A program made the position numbers and the translations under genes. 64,000 nucleotides of DNA from Lentinus brumalis (taxonomy: Eukaryota > Basidiomycota > Agaricomycetes > Polyporales > Polyporaceae), in assembly GCA_001792895.1 (NCBI GenBank), contig MARA01000003.1, forward strand, positions 2,666,001 to 2,730,000, in the 5' to 3' direction. Below the pieces are notes generated by a model. It was not told the DNA's origin, did not search any database, and was given only the letters and a program-made list of their open reading frames with translations. Shown piece by piece: positions 29,502-42,152 of the stretch. Within the stretch, counting starts at the first letter, position 1. Every line of letters starts with the position of its first letter.

Positions 29502-29523
29502 TAGCAGCACACGTGTGCTGCTA
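29502..29523. repeat. 22-bp perfect palindrome centred on CACGTG
   Basis: TAGCAGCACAC followed by its exact reverse complement, with the E-box core CACGTG in the centre. It lies immediately upstream of, or inside, the start of an orphan coding-like stretch. It could be a bHLH-type binding site or a hairpin; the function is inferred. Confidence 0.8.
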
Positions 29524-29528
29524 GAATC

Positions 29529-30149
29529 CCTGAGGCGCCTGCCGTTCCTGGCCCGCCGGCGGAGGATTCACGTAATCCCGCAGCTCCTCGGAAGCGTCGG
29601 CCTTCGTCGAAATCGCCAATAGCAGGTTGCAGGCCTACTGAACAAGTGGCTAGACGAGCTCTTCAAAGTAAGTAACCGATACTTTGTGTCAGCGCGAGAG
29701 GGTAGAGTACTTAATGAGCGGGCATGGATGAGGAGGAGTCACGGCTGTTGACGACGCGTTATGAGAGTACTTTGTCAGGTATTTCGCAGAGCTTTGTAAC
29801 GGCATTTGGTGAAACTGGGTCTGCACGAGAAGCTGTCGTCGAGGGTAGGCGTGCCGCAGCGGAGATTTTTGGATAATATTCCCGGAGGTACGCGGGCGAT
29901 GAGACCGTGCGGATTCGATATATGGCTAGGGCGCAGGCTGCGGTGCTCGCAGGGACATCTCGCGCCCGCTGTAAGTCTTCCTGTCTGTGTGGTCGGAGTG
30001 AATGGATGGCCGTGCAGAGAGGGTTTGCGACCCTCGTGCAGTCGGCATGCCAGAACGGGGAAGCGCCCACACGTGCCTCGGTTATTGCGCGCACAGCCGC
30101 CGACGAGCTCGACGTGGCATGCAGTGTCCTTAACCCCCCTGACCAGTGA
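29529..30149 (+). pseudogene. orphan coding-like frame with an internal stop
   Basis: I do not recognise a family. One frame reads as plausible protein across the region: PRKRRPSSKSPIAGC (basic, nuclear-type) to ARRALQ, then a GTAAGT donor at 29668. It resumes in the same frame at 29724 with DEEESRLLTTRYESTLSGIS and REAVVEGRRAAAEIFG. A TAA at 29874-29876 interrupts, after which the same frame continues with RRYAGDETVRIRYMARAQ and EAPTRASVIARTAADELDV, ending at 30147-30149. Persistence of one frame with coding-like composition on both sides of the stop suggests a decayed gene, or a gene with an unrecognised intron over the stop. It is isolated in a gene-poor region. Confidence 0.35.
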
Positions 30150-30831
30150 CCCCGACGACCACACCCCGCCAGTGCTGCTTGCCACCGATGCTCTATGTCT
30201 TTACTTATCCCCACCTGCGGACACCGCGCCGTGTGTCAGATCTTGATGTGGGTAAAGACTCTGGGATAGGAAATGACAATTCAGGTAAGCATGAGTCGCC
30301 TTGTCGGATCTACCCGCCTGACAAGACCCCTCGCAGAATCCACCTTCTATTGCCCGATCTGCTTGCCTCCCCCTATGCACAATGCTGCCCAGTCGGAGCC
30401 GCCGGTTGTCGTTCAGGACGGCGGAGGAAACAGCATCAAGACAGCAAGAAGGCGGGTGAGATCAGAGAATCGGCGCCCTCGATGATTGGTGGTGTGACGG
30501 TCTGATCTCTTGAATCAGACCGTATTTGCACACACGAGACGCGCGACTCGGACGTGTGCGCCAGCACGAGAACCAACCCGATGCATTGCTCCGTCGCGAC
30601 CTTCCTCGTCCTCCCTCCGCCGTGGGAACCCCTGGACCGGACCTCCTCACCCGCGCTTCGGTCCTCTATCCCTCGTACCCTACTTAACTAACAGACGCAC
30701 GGCTGGTCTCCCTGCGCTGGTCTTAACTCCCCTCTCCATCCCGTCCGCCGACCAACCCGCTCATCTCCCTTCCGTCGGCGTGCCCCGTTCACCGCGACAC
30801 CTCACGCTTCTTCCCGTCCCAGAAGTGCAAC
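30150..30831. other. intergenic, probable promoter of the DUF6534 gene
   Basis: No gene seen. The segment 30590-30830 is pyrimidine-rich and runs directly into the proposed start codon, as is usual for basidiomycete promoters and 5' UTRs. Confidence 0.45.
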
Positions 30832-32702
30832 ATGTCCGCCCCGCTTGTTGAGCCCGATGTGCCGCAGGCCACTCTGCTCCTGTACGTACCCATCTGCGCC
30901 CACACCCCGATCAGCGATTAACCAGATGCCCATCTCTCAGCGTCGGCCCCGTCGTGAGTACACAACGAGCTCGTACCGCACTTCAGCACGCTGAACATCG
31001 TGGGGTTAGTTCCTGGGAGCGATCACCAGCTGGCTCATCTTCGGTATCTCTATCGTTCAGCTCTGTACGTCAACCCGCCTTCTGCCCCTCCTCACCGCTA
31101 AAGCCGCCTCGTACACCTCCAGACATCTACACCATGAACTTCCCGCACGATCGGAAGGGGCTTCAGGTTCTTGGTGCGTCCGACGCGATCCCGACACCCC
31201 GGAGCGCCCGCACGCTGACGTCGGGCCGCCTATCTCAGTGTACTGGGTGTTCATCCTGGACATCTTCCTGACCGTGGTAGCGGCTGCTATGGGTTGGCAT
31301 ATCCTCTGCGCAGGTTGGGGACGTCAAACCAACCTCGTCACCCCCGGCTGGACGTTCGCGGCTATTGGCGCTGGCGACGGTATCAGTGCGTCTCCCTCCC
31401 GTTTGATGACATAACGGCATATTGACGTTAGCTGTTCTCCTTTGCGCGCAGTCGCAACGACCGTCCAGATCTTCTACGCTTGGCGTATTTGGGTCCTCAA
31501 GAAGTGGCGCATCCTTCCCTGTGTCATCATCGTTGTGCGTACCTGTCCGACCTTGTCCGTTTCACCGCTCGGCTCCCCAGGGCTGAGTGGCGGCTGTGAA
31601 AGGTTACTCACCCCTGGCCGTTGCATTTCATAGATTTCGCTCGCACAGCTCGGATCCACCCTGTCCATCGCGGCCGGCATCGCAAATCTGCAAAATATCT
31701 CTGAGCTTCTGCCCTTCTTCCCGCGGACCATCCTCTGGCTTGGAGGCGGTGCTCTTGCTGACATTGTACGTGGGCTTCGGGCCTTCTCTTCTCATCGTTA
31801 CGCTTCTTTAGTTATTGACTTGTGATCTAATATCACCGCAGCTCATCGCCTGCGCCATGGTCTACTTGGTACGTAATCCCTTATGGCAATATGCCCGACG
31901 ATCGCGACACTGACTTCGCGCTTCCCGTACAGTTGACGACGGCGAAGAAGAACTCGCATGCGCTCAAGAGCAGCGACCGCGCTATCAACCGCCTCATCCG
32001 CCTCTCCGTAGAGACCGGGATTATCACCGCATGCTCTGCGATCATTGAGCTCGGCTTGTTCCTCGGTCCTGCGACGGAAAACACCAACCTGCATCTCTTC
32101 TTGTGAGTGCCTGTTCTTCAGCCGTGAAACACCGTCGGACCCCCGGTCTGCGGCGCCGGGCGTCGATTTGACACACTTGCTGATTGGCCTCTGTCCTTCT
32201 CCATCATGATTCGCCGGCGATCCGCCACACAACAGCGCCTTGATCCTCGGAAAGAGTAAGCACATTTACCAACCTTGTGTCCCGATATAGCAATGGTGGC
32301 TAATTCCATCTCGCCCTCTCCCGCACAGTCTACTCGAACACGATGATGACCTCGCTCAACTCGCGCATCGGCGCGCAGCAGACGTCGATGTCGCGCCCAC
32401 CAACGGACCACACGAGCGGCGTCTCGATCACCCACGCGCACAACTTCCGCGCCGGGCCTGCGGCTGTCCGCACCGGAGGGGGGCGGCGCCCATCGTGCAC
32501 ATTGCGTCGCACACGGAGGTCTTCGCAGACGACCACTATTCGCAGGATAGCGATAACAAGAACGTATGTTCATCTACTTGCGACTCGACGCACTGTTGCG
32601 GTCCTAACTTTAGCCCAGCAGACGCTGGCAGACGACATGGAGATGATGGAGCGCAAGCCACGGAACAACCAGTTCCATGGCCACAGCTTCTCGCCCGTCT
32701 AA
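30832..32702 (+). CDS. DUF6534-family seven-span membrane protein
   Basis: Multi-exon polytopic membrane protein. The ATG at 30832 opens MSAPLVEPDVPQATLLL, which splices at a GTACGT donor. Following exons give hydrophobic segments ITSWLIFGISIVQLYIYTMN, VYWVFILDIFLTVVAAAMGW and FYAWRIWVLKKWRILPCVII. They continue with SLAQLGSTLSIAAGIANL, ALADILIACAMVYLL and LIRLSVETGIITACSAIIEL, and then the DUF6534 hallmark IYSNTMMTSLNSR. A hydrophilic cytoplasmic-type tail with MEMMERKPRNNQFHG ends at 32700-32702. The family is abundant in Agaricomycetes and sometimes likened to seven-helix receptors, but no ligand or pathway is established. It is related in style, though not closely in sequence, to the DUF6533 gene at the left end. 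Confidence 0.85.
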
Positions 32703-35700
32703 GCCTGCCGCAGGCTCGCGACTGCTCTGGGACTTTTCATCGTCTTTCCCGTTCGACTCCTTGTACTCTTGGGCTTTCGAAGCGGGGACTTCCACACTTG
32801 GCCGTTCGCGTCAGGTGCAGCGCCGTGTATGTATCGTCACTATAATTCCTCCCGACCAACGGGCGACGGCGGTGAGCCCAGCACTTTCCTTCTCCCATCC
32901 ACCACGTCAACTCCGCAGCTGTCCCCATATTCGATTCACCTTATTATTCGTCCTGCGTGGGTTTGCGTTCGTGGGTTGTACTCCATTTCGTTTACGCTGT
33001 CGTGCTTTACGTGTGCCAGAGGCGCCTTTGTTCGGATCGGTGTACTTTGCCATGCTTGAGGCAAGGTTTCGCTATGTACTTGCTCACCTTGCTATTACGC
33101 CTCCTTACGTTCGTGTCCATCTACGATCCTGCACATACGCGTATACCTAGCGCACACTCCTGAGGCTCGCACTCGACACAACTCCCCATCCCCATTGCAC
33201 CCTCATCCGTATATACATAATCACCCATTGTCGTCCGTCCGTCATTTATGGTGTCCGTGTTGTAGAAGCCCACGAAGGTCGTGTATGTGTAGATTACGGC
33301 TAGTCTTTATAACTTCTTATTCTCCGGATGTTTAAGTATAAGTACACGCAACTATATGTTTTTGTCCTCCGTCACGCTCCACCTTCCTATCCATTGGACT
33401 CTTCGGATTCGCGCCACAGTGGCTACTCCAACAGAACCACTACTTGGGCTCGAATACTGGAATGCTCCTTACATGTTGGCGTTAGGGGTTTGAGTGGGGA
33501 TTGTGCGTATCACACTCCTTCAATTCGGTCCCGCTTCAGCTTAGTTCCGCACGCTGACACTCGGTTTGTGGTACATCTACAGGACGAGCTGTTTCAGTCC
33601 CATCGCAGCGTGCCTCGTGTTCTGTCCCGACGGGAGGATTTCACCTTCGGCCACTCGGACTGAGCTCGCAGCTCGCAAGTCGCAGCTTCGGGACCATGGA
33701 TTCACCAACGAGACCCCGCCTGTCTGCAACGGTTCTCCGGTCGCCGGTCGGACATCAGGCAAGGATCAGGCCCTGATGGTGCGGCACATTAAGTTTGGAC
33801 TTCGTCGTCGATGGACTCGTCGTCGCTGAGCAAGCTGAGCCTTGGAATGACGCACGGGCGGACGGGGTAATTGATGAAGCCCCATGTGCTTCCGGCGGCC
33901 CGCTGTGGGTCGTGGAAGGAGTGCGAGCGGCGTGTCCACGCACCGGCCTCTTTCGGACATCGGTTAGCTCGACGGTTCCGGCTGGACGTTCTGCGTTATG
34001 GCATAGGGACGGCTAGGAGGGGCTCAGTCCTAAAGGGGAAGGGGTATTCAAGTCATCAAGAGAAGTGCAGGTCGGTATGATGCCCGCGAGTGCCCGCGGC
34101 AAGCGATGGTGCGCGCTGTTCCGATGTGATACATACCATCTGCATCTCGGACTTGCCCCTGGAAGTCCGTCCGAGGCAGATGCGCTTTCAAATCACGGCG
34201 GCCGCTTGATAGTTACAGTACGGCAAGACTCAAGTCACATGCGCCCGCAGGAGCTTCGACGGCACTTAACCATTCGCAGGCAGGAATTCACTTGCAGGGT
34301 CAATGCATCCTGGCTGCCAGTGTCGATACCGGCGGACGAGGTCCATACAAGCGGAGCCGGTAGTAAGTACAGTATCAACTGCGCTATGCGTATTCCACGG
34401 CTCCGAAAGACGACTCTTCACGAAGTCTGCATTCGATCTGTGTTCTCTGAGGGGTGGACAGGTGGTTCAAGCGGGAGAAGCGCCTTGCCAGGCCGCCACA
34501 ACGCCGGCGCTTCTCCGTCTCCGAGTTGAACGCCACCATGGTCATCTACATAGGCGACTCCGATATGGAACTCGAGGTTGACTAAATTGACCGGATCGGA
34601 CTCCCGCGATACTGCTGCCTTTCATACCCGACGAGAAGACCGGCTCCGGCTCCTCTCGCAGTGCTCAACAGCCACACAAAGATGTAGGAGCTCACTGGCA
34701 GAATTTCGTAAGTGATGTGACTAGTGATGAATACCCGCTATCGCCACTGAGCACTCTCAATGTCCAAGGAAGAAGGATTCACATGGTCTCGGTTAGCTCC
34801 CTTAGCTCCTCGCCAGCTAGCGACGGGATGAGAAGCTGCAGTAAGTATTCGCTTGAGAACGGGCCACATCTAATGAAAGGCGACTACCGATTGACTGAGG
34901 TCGGCTACTAGGTACGCATGGTAGCGGGCGGGGTTCACTTTGTCTTCCATGTAGAACTCACTAGACCTTCCAGGCTGAGGCACCTCGATAGCGTCTCGGC
35001 AAGTTCGCATGCGGCGACCGTCACCTCGCGGGCTCTAGTTTTCTCGTGTACGCACCCGCGAAACTCCCGCCTTTCCTCGAATTTCGCTGTTTTCTGCTCA
35101 AAGACAGGCCCGTGTACTGTTTTCTCCAATCGGCCATGTTGGGCACTGTCACAGTCGGTGAACCAAGTGCATCACCCGTAGTTGGCCGATCGCTCCGCCC
35201 TTCGAGGAGGCCTGCCAGGTGAGTCCATCGTTACGCCTCGTTCATTCTAACCCTAGAACTCCGCCTTCAGTGGCGGGCAGGATACTGAGACAGAGTGCAC
35301 GCCGATGGACGTGTTTCATAGCCTGTCCCCGGTCAATGGCGTCCGGTCGTATCTGGTGTAGGCTGCGAATCACTTACTTATCCCGTACCAGGCTAACCTT
35401 CAAGCTGAGTAGAGGCTTAGGGGGACCAACGGAACTGACCTCTCACTGCGGGAAGGCCGTCAGCTCACCGGACGCTGATGGAAGACACGTCGCCTGCGAA
35501 TAACAGATGTGGTGTGGCACTCCTGGTTGCAACACCGACCGGCACGGTTTATGAGCGCTTGATGACCACTTCCCTAGTGAGTACCAGTACTATCAAGTTT
35601 GTAACGGCGAAATACTATGGCCGGGCTTACAGCACAGTGTTAGTCCCGGCTGCAGGTATTTCCTCCAACTTTGTTCGATCGAGATCCGGATTTGCGACGC

Positions 35701-38187
35701 CACCAAGCCAAACATTCTGTTGCCTCCTTCCAGGTCCTTCCACGCGATGTCGTCGAACACGTGGCTGTGATCGGCCTCCAGGCTCAACTTACAAGCATGG
35801 TGAGTTTGTAGCTCGTCGTTGCTGCCCGCGGAGTTGGTCTGCAGACTTTGTTTACTGCTCTGATCACAGAGTCTATCAGTAGGCTACGTTCGACATCCCA
35901 TGTGCAACGTGCATCCCAAACGGGGGTCAATCCGAGGCTGTGCTTCGAACTTCAGTGGATCTACGTGCCTGTGATCATACACTGCCAGGTAAAGTCTGAC
36001 TATGCGATGTCCCAGCAGATGCGCCACACACCATACAGCTTTCGACGCCACACGGGAGGGCTGGTGCGAACCTGAAACGAACTTCATCGAAAACCGTCGA
36101 TACAACCATTTCTTCGAGGCGCAGGAGAAGTCCCGTGTTTACTGAATTTCGGCCAACTTCACTGCCAGTCGCACTGCAGGCTATACCACGCAGAGGAGAA
36201 GGAAGGTATACAGCTGGAGAACTCTATCCCAAGAATCCGATTTTCTCGGAGAAGCTCGTTGTGTGCGCTTGTGGGAACGTATGTGCGCATTCCATCTCAT
36301 CTCAGTTGGATGAAGGCGGCGCAATTGCTGGCTTCGAATGATGCATACACGCACAGCACGGAACATACAAGATACGCTGCACTGCAGCGCGCCGACCCTG
36401 CGTGAGATGCGTACGGCATCCCGATGAGAAGAAGGAGAGCCGTTGGGAGATCGATCATCGCAAAATTGAGGATAGTCTGAGAGCAGGCTGTCGTGGGATA
36501 CCGAGGATGAACGCCGATGATAGCACACGCGAGTGGTATGACAGTGCATGATCGTCTCAGTCTGCAGGCGCCGAGGACGACCATACACTTTCTGGTGCTA
36601 CGACGTACGACAATTGTGCGATAGCATATAGCATGCTGATACATGGATGACAGTGTGATAAATACTCATTTGGCGAGCTCGGCGAGGGGGATGCAAGCAG
36701 CACTCAGGGATGACGTCACGCATTCTGTGGATGATGTCACGCGTCTCTGGACTGCGCGCTACTTAAAACTCGTTCACGCTATTTCTGCTGGCCTCGCTCC
36801 TTGTCCTCTTACCACCATCATCAACTCTGGAGCTCTACCCATCGTCGCGCCCTCTGCTATGCGACCCGCCCCGCACTTGGACTCAGACTCGTCTCGGACG
36901 CGGAGGTCTACGCCGACGGAGGTGCGCGGTATGCCGAGGTACGTCTCTCTTCGCTTGATATCGGGAAAATGAGCGCATATATGCGCTCTGCTGATGAGTC
37001 GTACGGTTCTATGTACAGCGTGGGCCACTCACAGATCAGAAGCAGGTGCGTATGCCTTATAGTTTGTGACTACATGCGCATATAGTAACTCGAGAGCGCG
37101 TCTGCGCTCCGTTCTCACTCACCTGTGCATCACGGTGAGTCCCATATTTGTCCATTTGGATCGTATGCGCCCACACCGTCCTGCCCATCCTATCCATTAT
37201 CCGTCCGCATCCTCCACTCCTTCGCGGCAACCCTTTGCCCATCGTCTCCCAAGACAACACAAGCCGTTCCGTGGGCTAGCCACCTTCGACCGTATCGGTA
37301 GGTCTGTCCCTTCTCATGTGTATCCATCCTGCATCGTCTCCCGACTCCGACTCTCGCTTTCCCTTCCGCGTTCCCTCCCCTCGCTCTTTCTCTTCACCTG
37401 CTCCAGCTGCCTACTCTGCTTCGCGCACGGCCAAGCGGCTCGCTCTGTGATCAGTTTTCAGTTCGTCCTGCATGCGTAGTCTCTTGGTTCGCTTTCTGTG
37501 TTGCCCGCTCGCCCTTCGATACCGTGTTCCCTGATGTATTAGGTAGTTGCCATCAATACCCTGGATTTGAATCGAAAGACTTGGTGTGATCGAAGAACCG
37601 AGGTTACACTAAGCATGAGCTGCTATCATTCGGGTGGGCTGTACGATCGCACGCTCGCGTCTGTATGACGGTGTGCTATCGGACTGCCTGCGGCGTACGA
37701 TCGTTGCATACCGGGTGTGATATGCATGGTGTACTCAGACAGTACCACTACCATACAAAATATGTGTATATGGGTACGATCATGGCATATAAGTATTGTA
37801 GTGTACTGTCAGACCCGCGCACGATTTGGTGATGATGGTAGGAGCACCAAAGGTTCGTACTCAACATCTCTTCACTTGATTTTGCGGGTTGTTGGCATGT
37901 TTCGGGTGAGATATGGTGCTACGGGGGCGCTATGAAAGTCACGAAGACGCATTGGACCATCGCAAGCGTCAAGAGTCATCGCGGCGAGCATGCCGCCGAC
38001 TGTCAAGTTTCTCTACGATCGATCCGACAGCAGCCCACAGATCCGGTGAATAGCGATAGTGTCCTAACATGTGTAGTAGCGTTTGTGGTGAGGGGCATAA
38101 GCACAGCAAGCAAGGCGGGACACAGCAGCGAATAACAATACAGTGTAAGTAGTACGTAGTCTGAATAAGAGATATCTCGGGAGCGCG
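32703..38187. other. 5.5-kb gene-poor region
   Basis: No complete gene is supported. The segment 32720-33160 just after the DUF6534 gene is T/C-rich and fits a 3' UTR or terminator region. The segment near 36700-36960 has CRE-like TGACGTCA and a pyrimidine-rich run but no recognisable product. One short coding-like relic is listed separately at 34472-34582. Confidence 0.45.
34472..34582 (+). pseudogene. short coding-like relic
   Basis: One frame reads WFKREKRLARPPQRRRF then SVSELNATMVIYIGDSD and MELEVD before a TAA at about 34582. The composition and ending look like the C-terminal exon of a protein, but the upstream frame is closed within a few codons and no matching exon was found. The family is not recognised; this is probably a fragment. 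Confidence 0.25.
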
Positions 38188-41100
38188 TCATGACGAGCAT
38201 GCATACCGCACGTACGTCAGCGCAAGCTCCGGGCTGATCTCGCAATCAACCAAGTCGCCCGAAGCCTTCCGCGCCTGCGTTGCGTCGAGCGGAGGGACCG
38301 GGCTGGTCACAAGCAGGTCCTCGAGGTGCTCCACGACTTCGAAGGCGGGGCTGTCAGGATGCTTGCGAACCTCGTCAAGGAATACGCCCATCGGGACCTC
38401 CGTGAGTAGCCTCTCACCGCGGTACACCGCGAGCGCGTCAATGACGCGCTGCCACGGGGTAGAGAGGACGTTGTCGAGCGTGTAGTAGCGCAGGGGACCT
38501 GGCGCCGGTTGTGCGCAGGCGTGCGAGACCTCGCGGAAGAGGATGTCGGCGGCGACGTCGACAGGCAGCCATCGAACAGGCTGGCAGAAAGTAGTGGTAA
38601 GCTTATGATGGGGTAGAGGGATTTGAGGGAACGCACATGGAGACCAGTCGGAACTATGCCAAGGGCGTCCGCGGAGCGCAGCAACCTGGGCACGTACTCG
38701 CTCTTCGCCCATGCGCCTGTCGCGAGAGCGCCAGACAGCTGCCCACACCGGATTACCGCTGCGCGTAGAACGGGACGTTGCGCAACCGCGATTTGCAGAA
38801 TCTGCTCCGAGACATACTTTGAGTACGAGTAACCTTGCGGGATTGCGAACTCAGGAGAGTTAAGCGATGCCTCGGGCACAGGGCGGTCGAAGGGCCAACG
38901 ACCAACAGCACCGATCGAGGATATGAACGAGACGTGCGGGGGCTGACAGAAGGGCGAAGACAGGGCAAGATCTAAAACAGCGCGGACACCTGCAACGTGA
39001 GGCTCGAAGGAGGGAAGGAAGAGATTGAAGTTCAGCAACCACGCGTTGTGCACGATGTGTGTAAGTTCGGAGGAGAGCTTCATGTAGACGTCATCGCTGA
39101 TACCAAGCTTCAACTTCCCGACCTCGATCTCCACGTACTCTACCCGGCCGTCGCGCACCGCGTTCTGCAGAGCCGCGAGGTCAAGACCCTTGTCCTGAAA
39201 GGCGGCCTCCTGCCGACTCGCCATGGAGCGCGACGCATGTCCTCGGTTGAGCATATAGATTTTGCGGACGCTAGGTTGTGCGAGCAGATGAGCAACGTAC
39301 GCTGCACCTAACGAGCCGGTCGTTCCAGTAATCGCGTATACATCGCCGTCCCTGGGGAGTGGCAGAGTACCGGTGTGGTGAGGGAGGTCCGCGGTGTACT
39401 TGGTGATCATGGACTCGACGGTGGTGGTAGGTGCGTCCGCAATGACATCCTCGACGTGCTCGGGCTTCGCGAGCGCAAAGGCGCAGAGGTAGCGGGAGAG
39501 CGCGAGACATGTTGGATGTGCGTAGACGACGTTTCGAGGCAGTGAGGCGGAGATACCAGCGCGCCGAACGGCCGCGGAAAGCGAGGTGCGGAGCTTCGTC
39601 GCGAGGAGGGAGTCCATGCCGTTGCGAAAGAAATCGTCTTCCGGAGCCAGCTTCCGCTCGAGCGCATCTCCGACGATGGTCTGGACAAACCGTAGAACCG
39701 CCTCCTCGCTGGCAGCAGCGTCGTCAACCGGCAGTGTGGGATGTACGTTCGCCGCGGCGTCCATACCACGTTCAAGAGCCTCGTACGCTCGCTCGATGTC
39801 ATCCGCATAGAGAGCAAGCGAAGCCTTGGTCTTCACAGTGCCCTTGTCGGAGACGAGGAACGGCCGGTGGGGGCGTGCGACGAGTACCATGCCGCGAAGC
39901 AGACGCGAGTGCTGCGGCACAACCTTATTGACGCGTCCCTCAATGTGCGGCCAGATCCTGTCCAGGTAGGCCGAGACATCTTCGTCCGTGCTGTGTTTCG
40001 TGAACATGCCCGCAGGCGGGCTGATAACCGCCCCGTTGACAAACCTGCCCGAGCCGAAGATGATGGCTTGGTAAATGAGCGGCGAGGCGCAGAGGAGCTC
40101 CTCTGTGCAGCCAAACGTGAGCATTGGCGCGTAGGAGTGAGTATGTGGTCACCATGTACCTAATTGTTTGTTGTCGGTCTTCTCACCGTTGCTCAGGACC
40201 GTCTATGCGTGTTACTCAGACAGACGCCGAACATGGAACGGTATATTACTTACGACATCGTCCAAACGGCCGGCGGGTTTCCACAGATGCCCCTTTTGCG
40301 GGTCTGGGTGTTGCAGCCAGCCGTCGGCGGTGGCGAATCCGATAGGGTCGAGTGAGTTGACGATGGGTGGCGTCGCGTGCGTGGGCTGCATCCGAGGATC
40401 CCGGTTAGGGTCTTGAGACGTAGAACAGCATGGTGACTAGTCAACGACATACCGAGACGATCAAATTGTATCGCCCATGAGGGTCACCCTTCATCGGGTA
40501 CCAACTGAACTCATAGTAGTCGACCAGGCGCATGTACATCCAGTCGGCGGGGTCTGCGCCAACCTCAAGAGACGAGCGAGCGAGGGGACCAGCCTCGGTA
40601 CTGTCGTGAGGGCAACCCTAGTGAGTCACACATACAGCGGGAACGATAAGCAAACTCACGAGCCACCCCATGCAACCAAGCGGACACCGTTCTGGACTAG
40701 ATAGTGACCTGCGTTCTCGCGCAGGGGCGCTCCGCCCCAGAATACAGTGTTCTGCGCAGCGAGAATAGCCTGAATGTTGCACGTCAATGCGATGTCGTCA
40801 CGTCATGTATGCAAATGGACTTACGACGGCGTACGTATCGCGTGCGTCGGCGATATCCTCGAGCATGCTTGGCGGCAGCGACACGTCAACCTTGCGATGC
40901 TTCAGCACGCGCAGGTGACGGAGGACGGTGTCGACCGAGACAGATCGCCAGGTGTCGACACAGACGAACGACGCGCCAGAACCAAGAAAAAATGGGAACG
41001 ACTGCAACAACACGCTTCGTAAGATCCCCGTTTCTGAACTCAAAGGCGTCGCCAAATAGCTCACCGTGCAGATCCCTCCGGCCTGAGAGCGCGATGGAAC

Positions 41101-42152
41101 GATAACGCCACAAAGGCAATGCCGAAGTCAGTACACAGGACTGGTCCGTAAGTAGCGAGCTAAGTCGGAAGAACGTACATGGAACATTGGGAAACACGTA
41201 TACAGTAGGTCGTCATTGCACTTGGCGCGGTCACGGCCGTTTGCTGCACTGATCGCGAGCAGGAACTCGTGAGACCATGCAATCGGCTTAGGGTGTCCTG
41301 GATGAACGCACAATCAGCGAACCACTCAACCTGGGAGACCCGACCGCACCGGAGACACGTAGGAACACGGGAATATTATAGAAGCATTGGCAATGGAGCC
41401 CGGAGCGCCCGAGAAGGCAGCTCCGGTCGGCGTAAGGAAGAGGGGAACCGGGAAAATAAGTATTCACCTGTAGACCCAGATGTGTGGAGGAAGAATGCAC
41501 CCCCTTCTGCTTCTTTGCGCAGATCTGCAGGAGCGATATCCGCCGAGTGTTCCATGAAAGAGCGCGCGCGCTCAAGGCCATCCCGCGTAGCGTCGGACGA
41601 CACGGGCGGGCGCGAAACGACAGTGGGGGTGACGCCCGTAGCAGGGTCCTTTCGGAGGATGTCGACGTGTAGGTGACTAATGGCGCTGTCGACCAGGACT
41701 GCGCTGCACCCGGTGGAGTGCATGAGGTGGTGGATGGCATCTGGGGAGTTGCGGACGGAGATGAGGAGGACCTAGACGGGGATACAGGCGGAACAATGAG
41801 ACCCCGGAGATGAAGCACAACTGGTACGCACCTGCCACCGCAGCATGAACATTGCGACGAGGTCGACGAGGAAGACATAATTGCTCTCCGCTAGCAGACC
41901 GACGACGACGCGTTCCCTCCCAAGCGTGCGCGGCTGCAAGCCAGTCACTTCGACGAGATAGTCCACTCGGGCCCAGACGTCGGCGAGGAACTGCCGCCAA
42001 GTAATGGAGGTCGTGGATGCTTCCTCTTCGGAGGCGCCATCCTGCAGGTAGCATACGACTTCGCGATCGGGGTGAGTGCTTGCTACGCGGAGGAGGTATT
42101 CCGGGATGGGCACTACGGGTGGGAACAACGGCGGCGAGAAGGTTGTCGACAT
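38188..42152 (-). CDS. adenylate-forming reductase (A-T-R, NRPS-like)
   Basis: Minus-strand gene for a three-domain enzyme of roughly 1,050 residues. It starts at 42152 (MSTTFSPPLFPPVVPIPEYL). The adenylation domain has the P-loop-like core FFLHTSGSTG, continued after an intron by PKPIAWSHEFLLA, plus VFWGGAPLRENAG and the hinge-region GRLDDV near 40250. The carrier domain is DDFFRNGMDSLLATKLRTSL with the phosphopantetheine Ser (about 39,610-39,640). The reductase domain has the NADP-binding VYAITGTTGSLGAAYVAHLL and the short-chain-dehydrogenase catalytic YSYSKYVSEQIL. An intron near 38,580-38,640 precedes the last exon (PVRWLPVDVAADILFREVS). It ends at 38188-38190. The family activates a carboxylic acid and releases it as aldehyde or alcohol. 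No condensation domain is present, so it is not a peptide synthetase. The substrate is unknown. Confidence 0.88.

Noticed and set aside
24014..30000. RIP-mutated transposon remains in the gene-poor regions
   Set aside because: No AT-rich, TA-dense tracts or recognisable transposon protein relics were seen; base composition is only mildly lower in GC than the genes.
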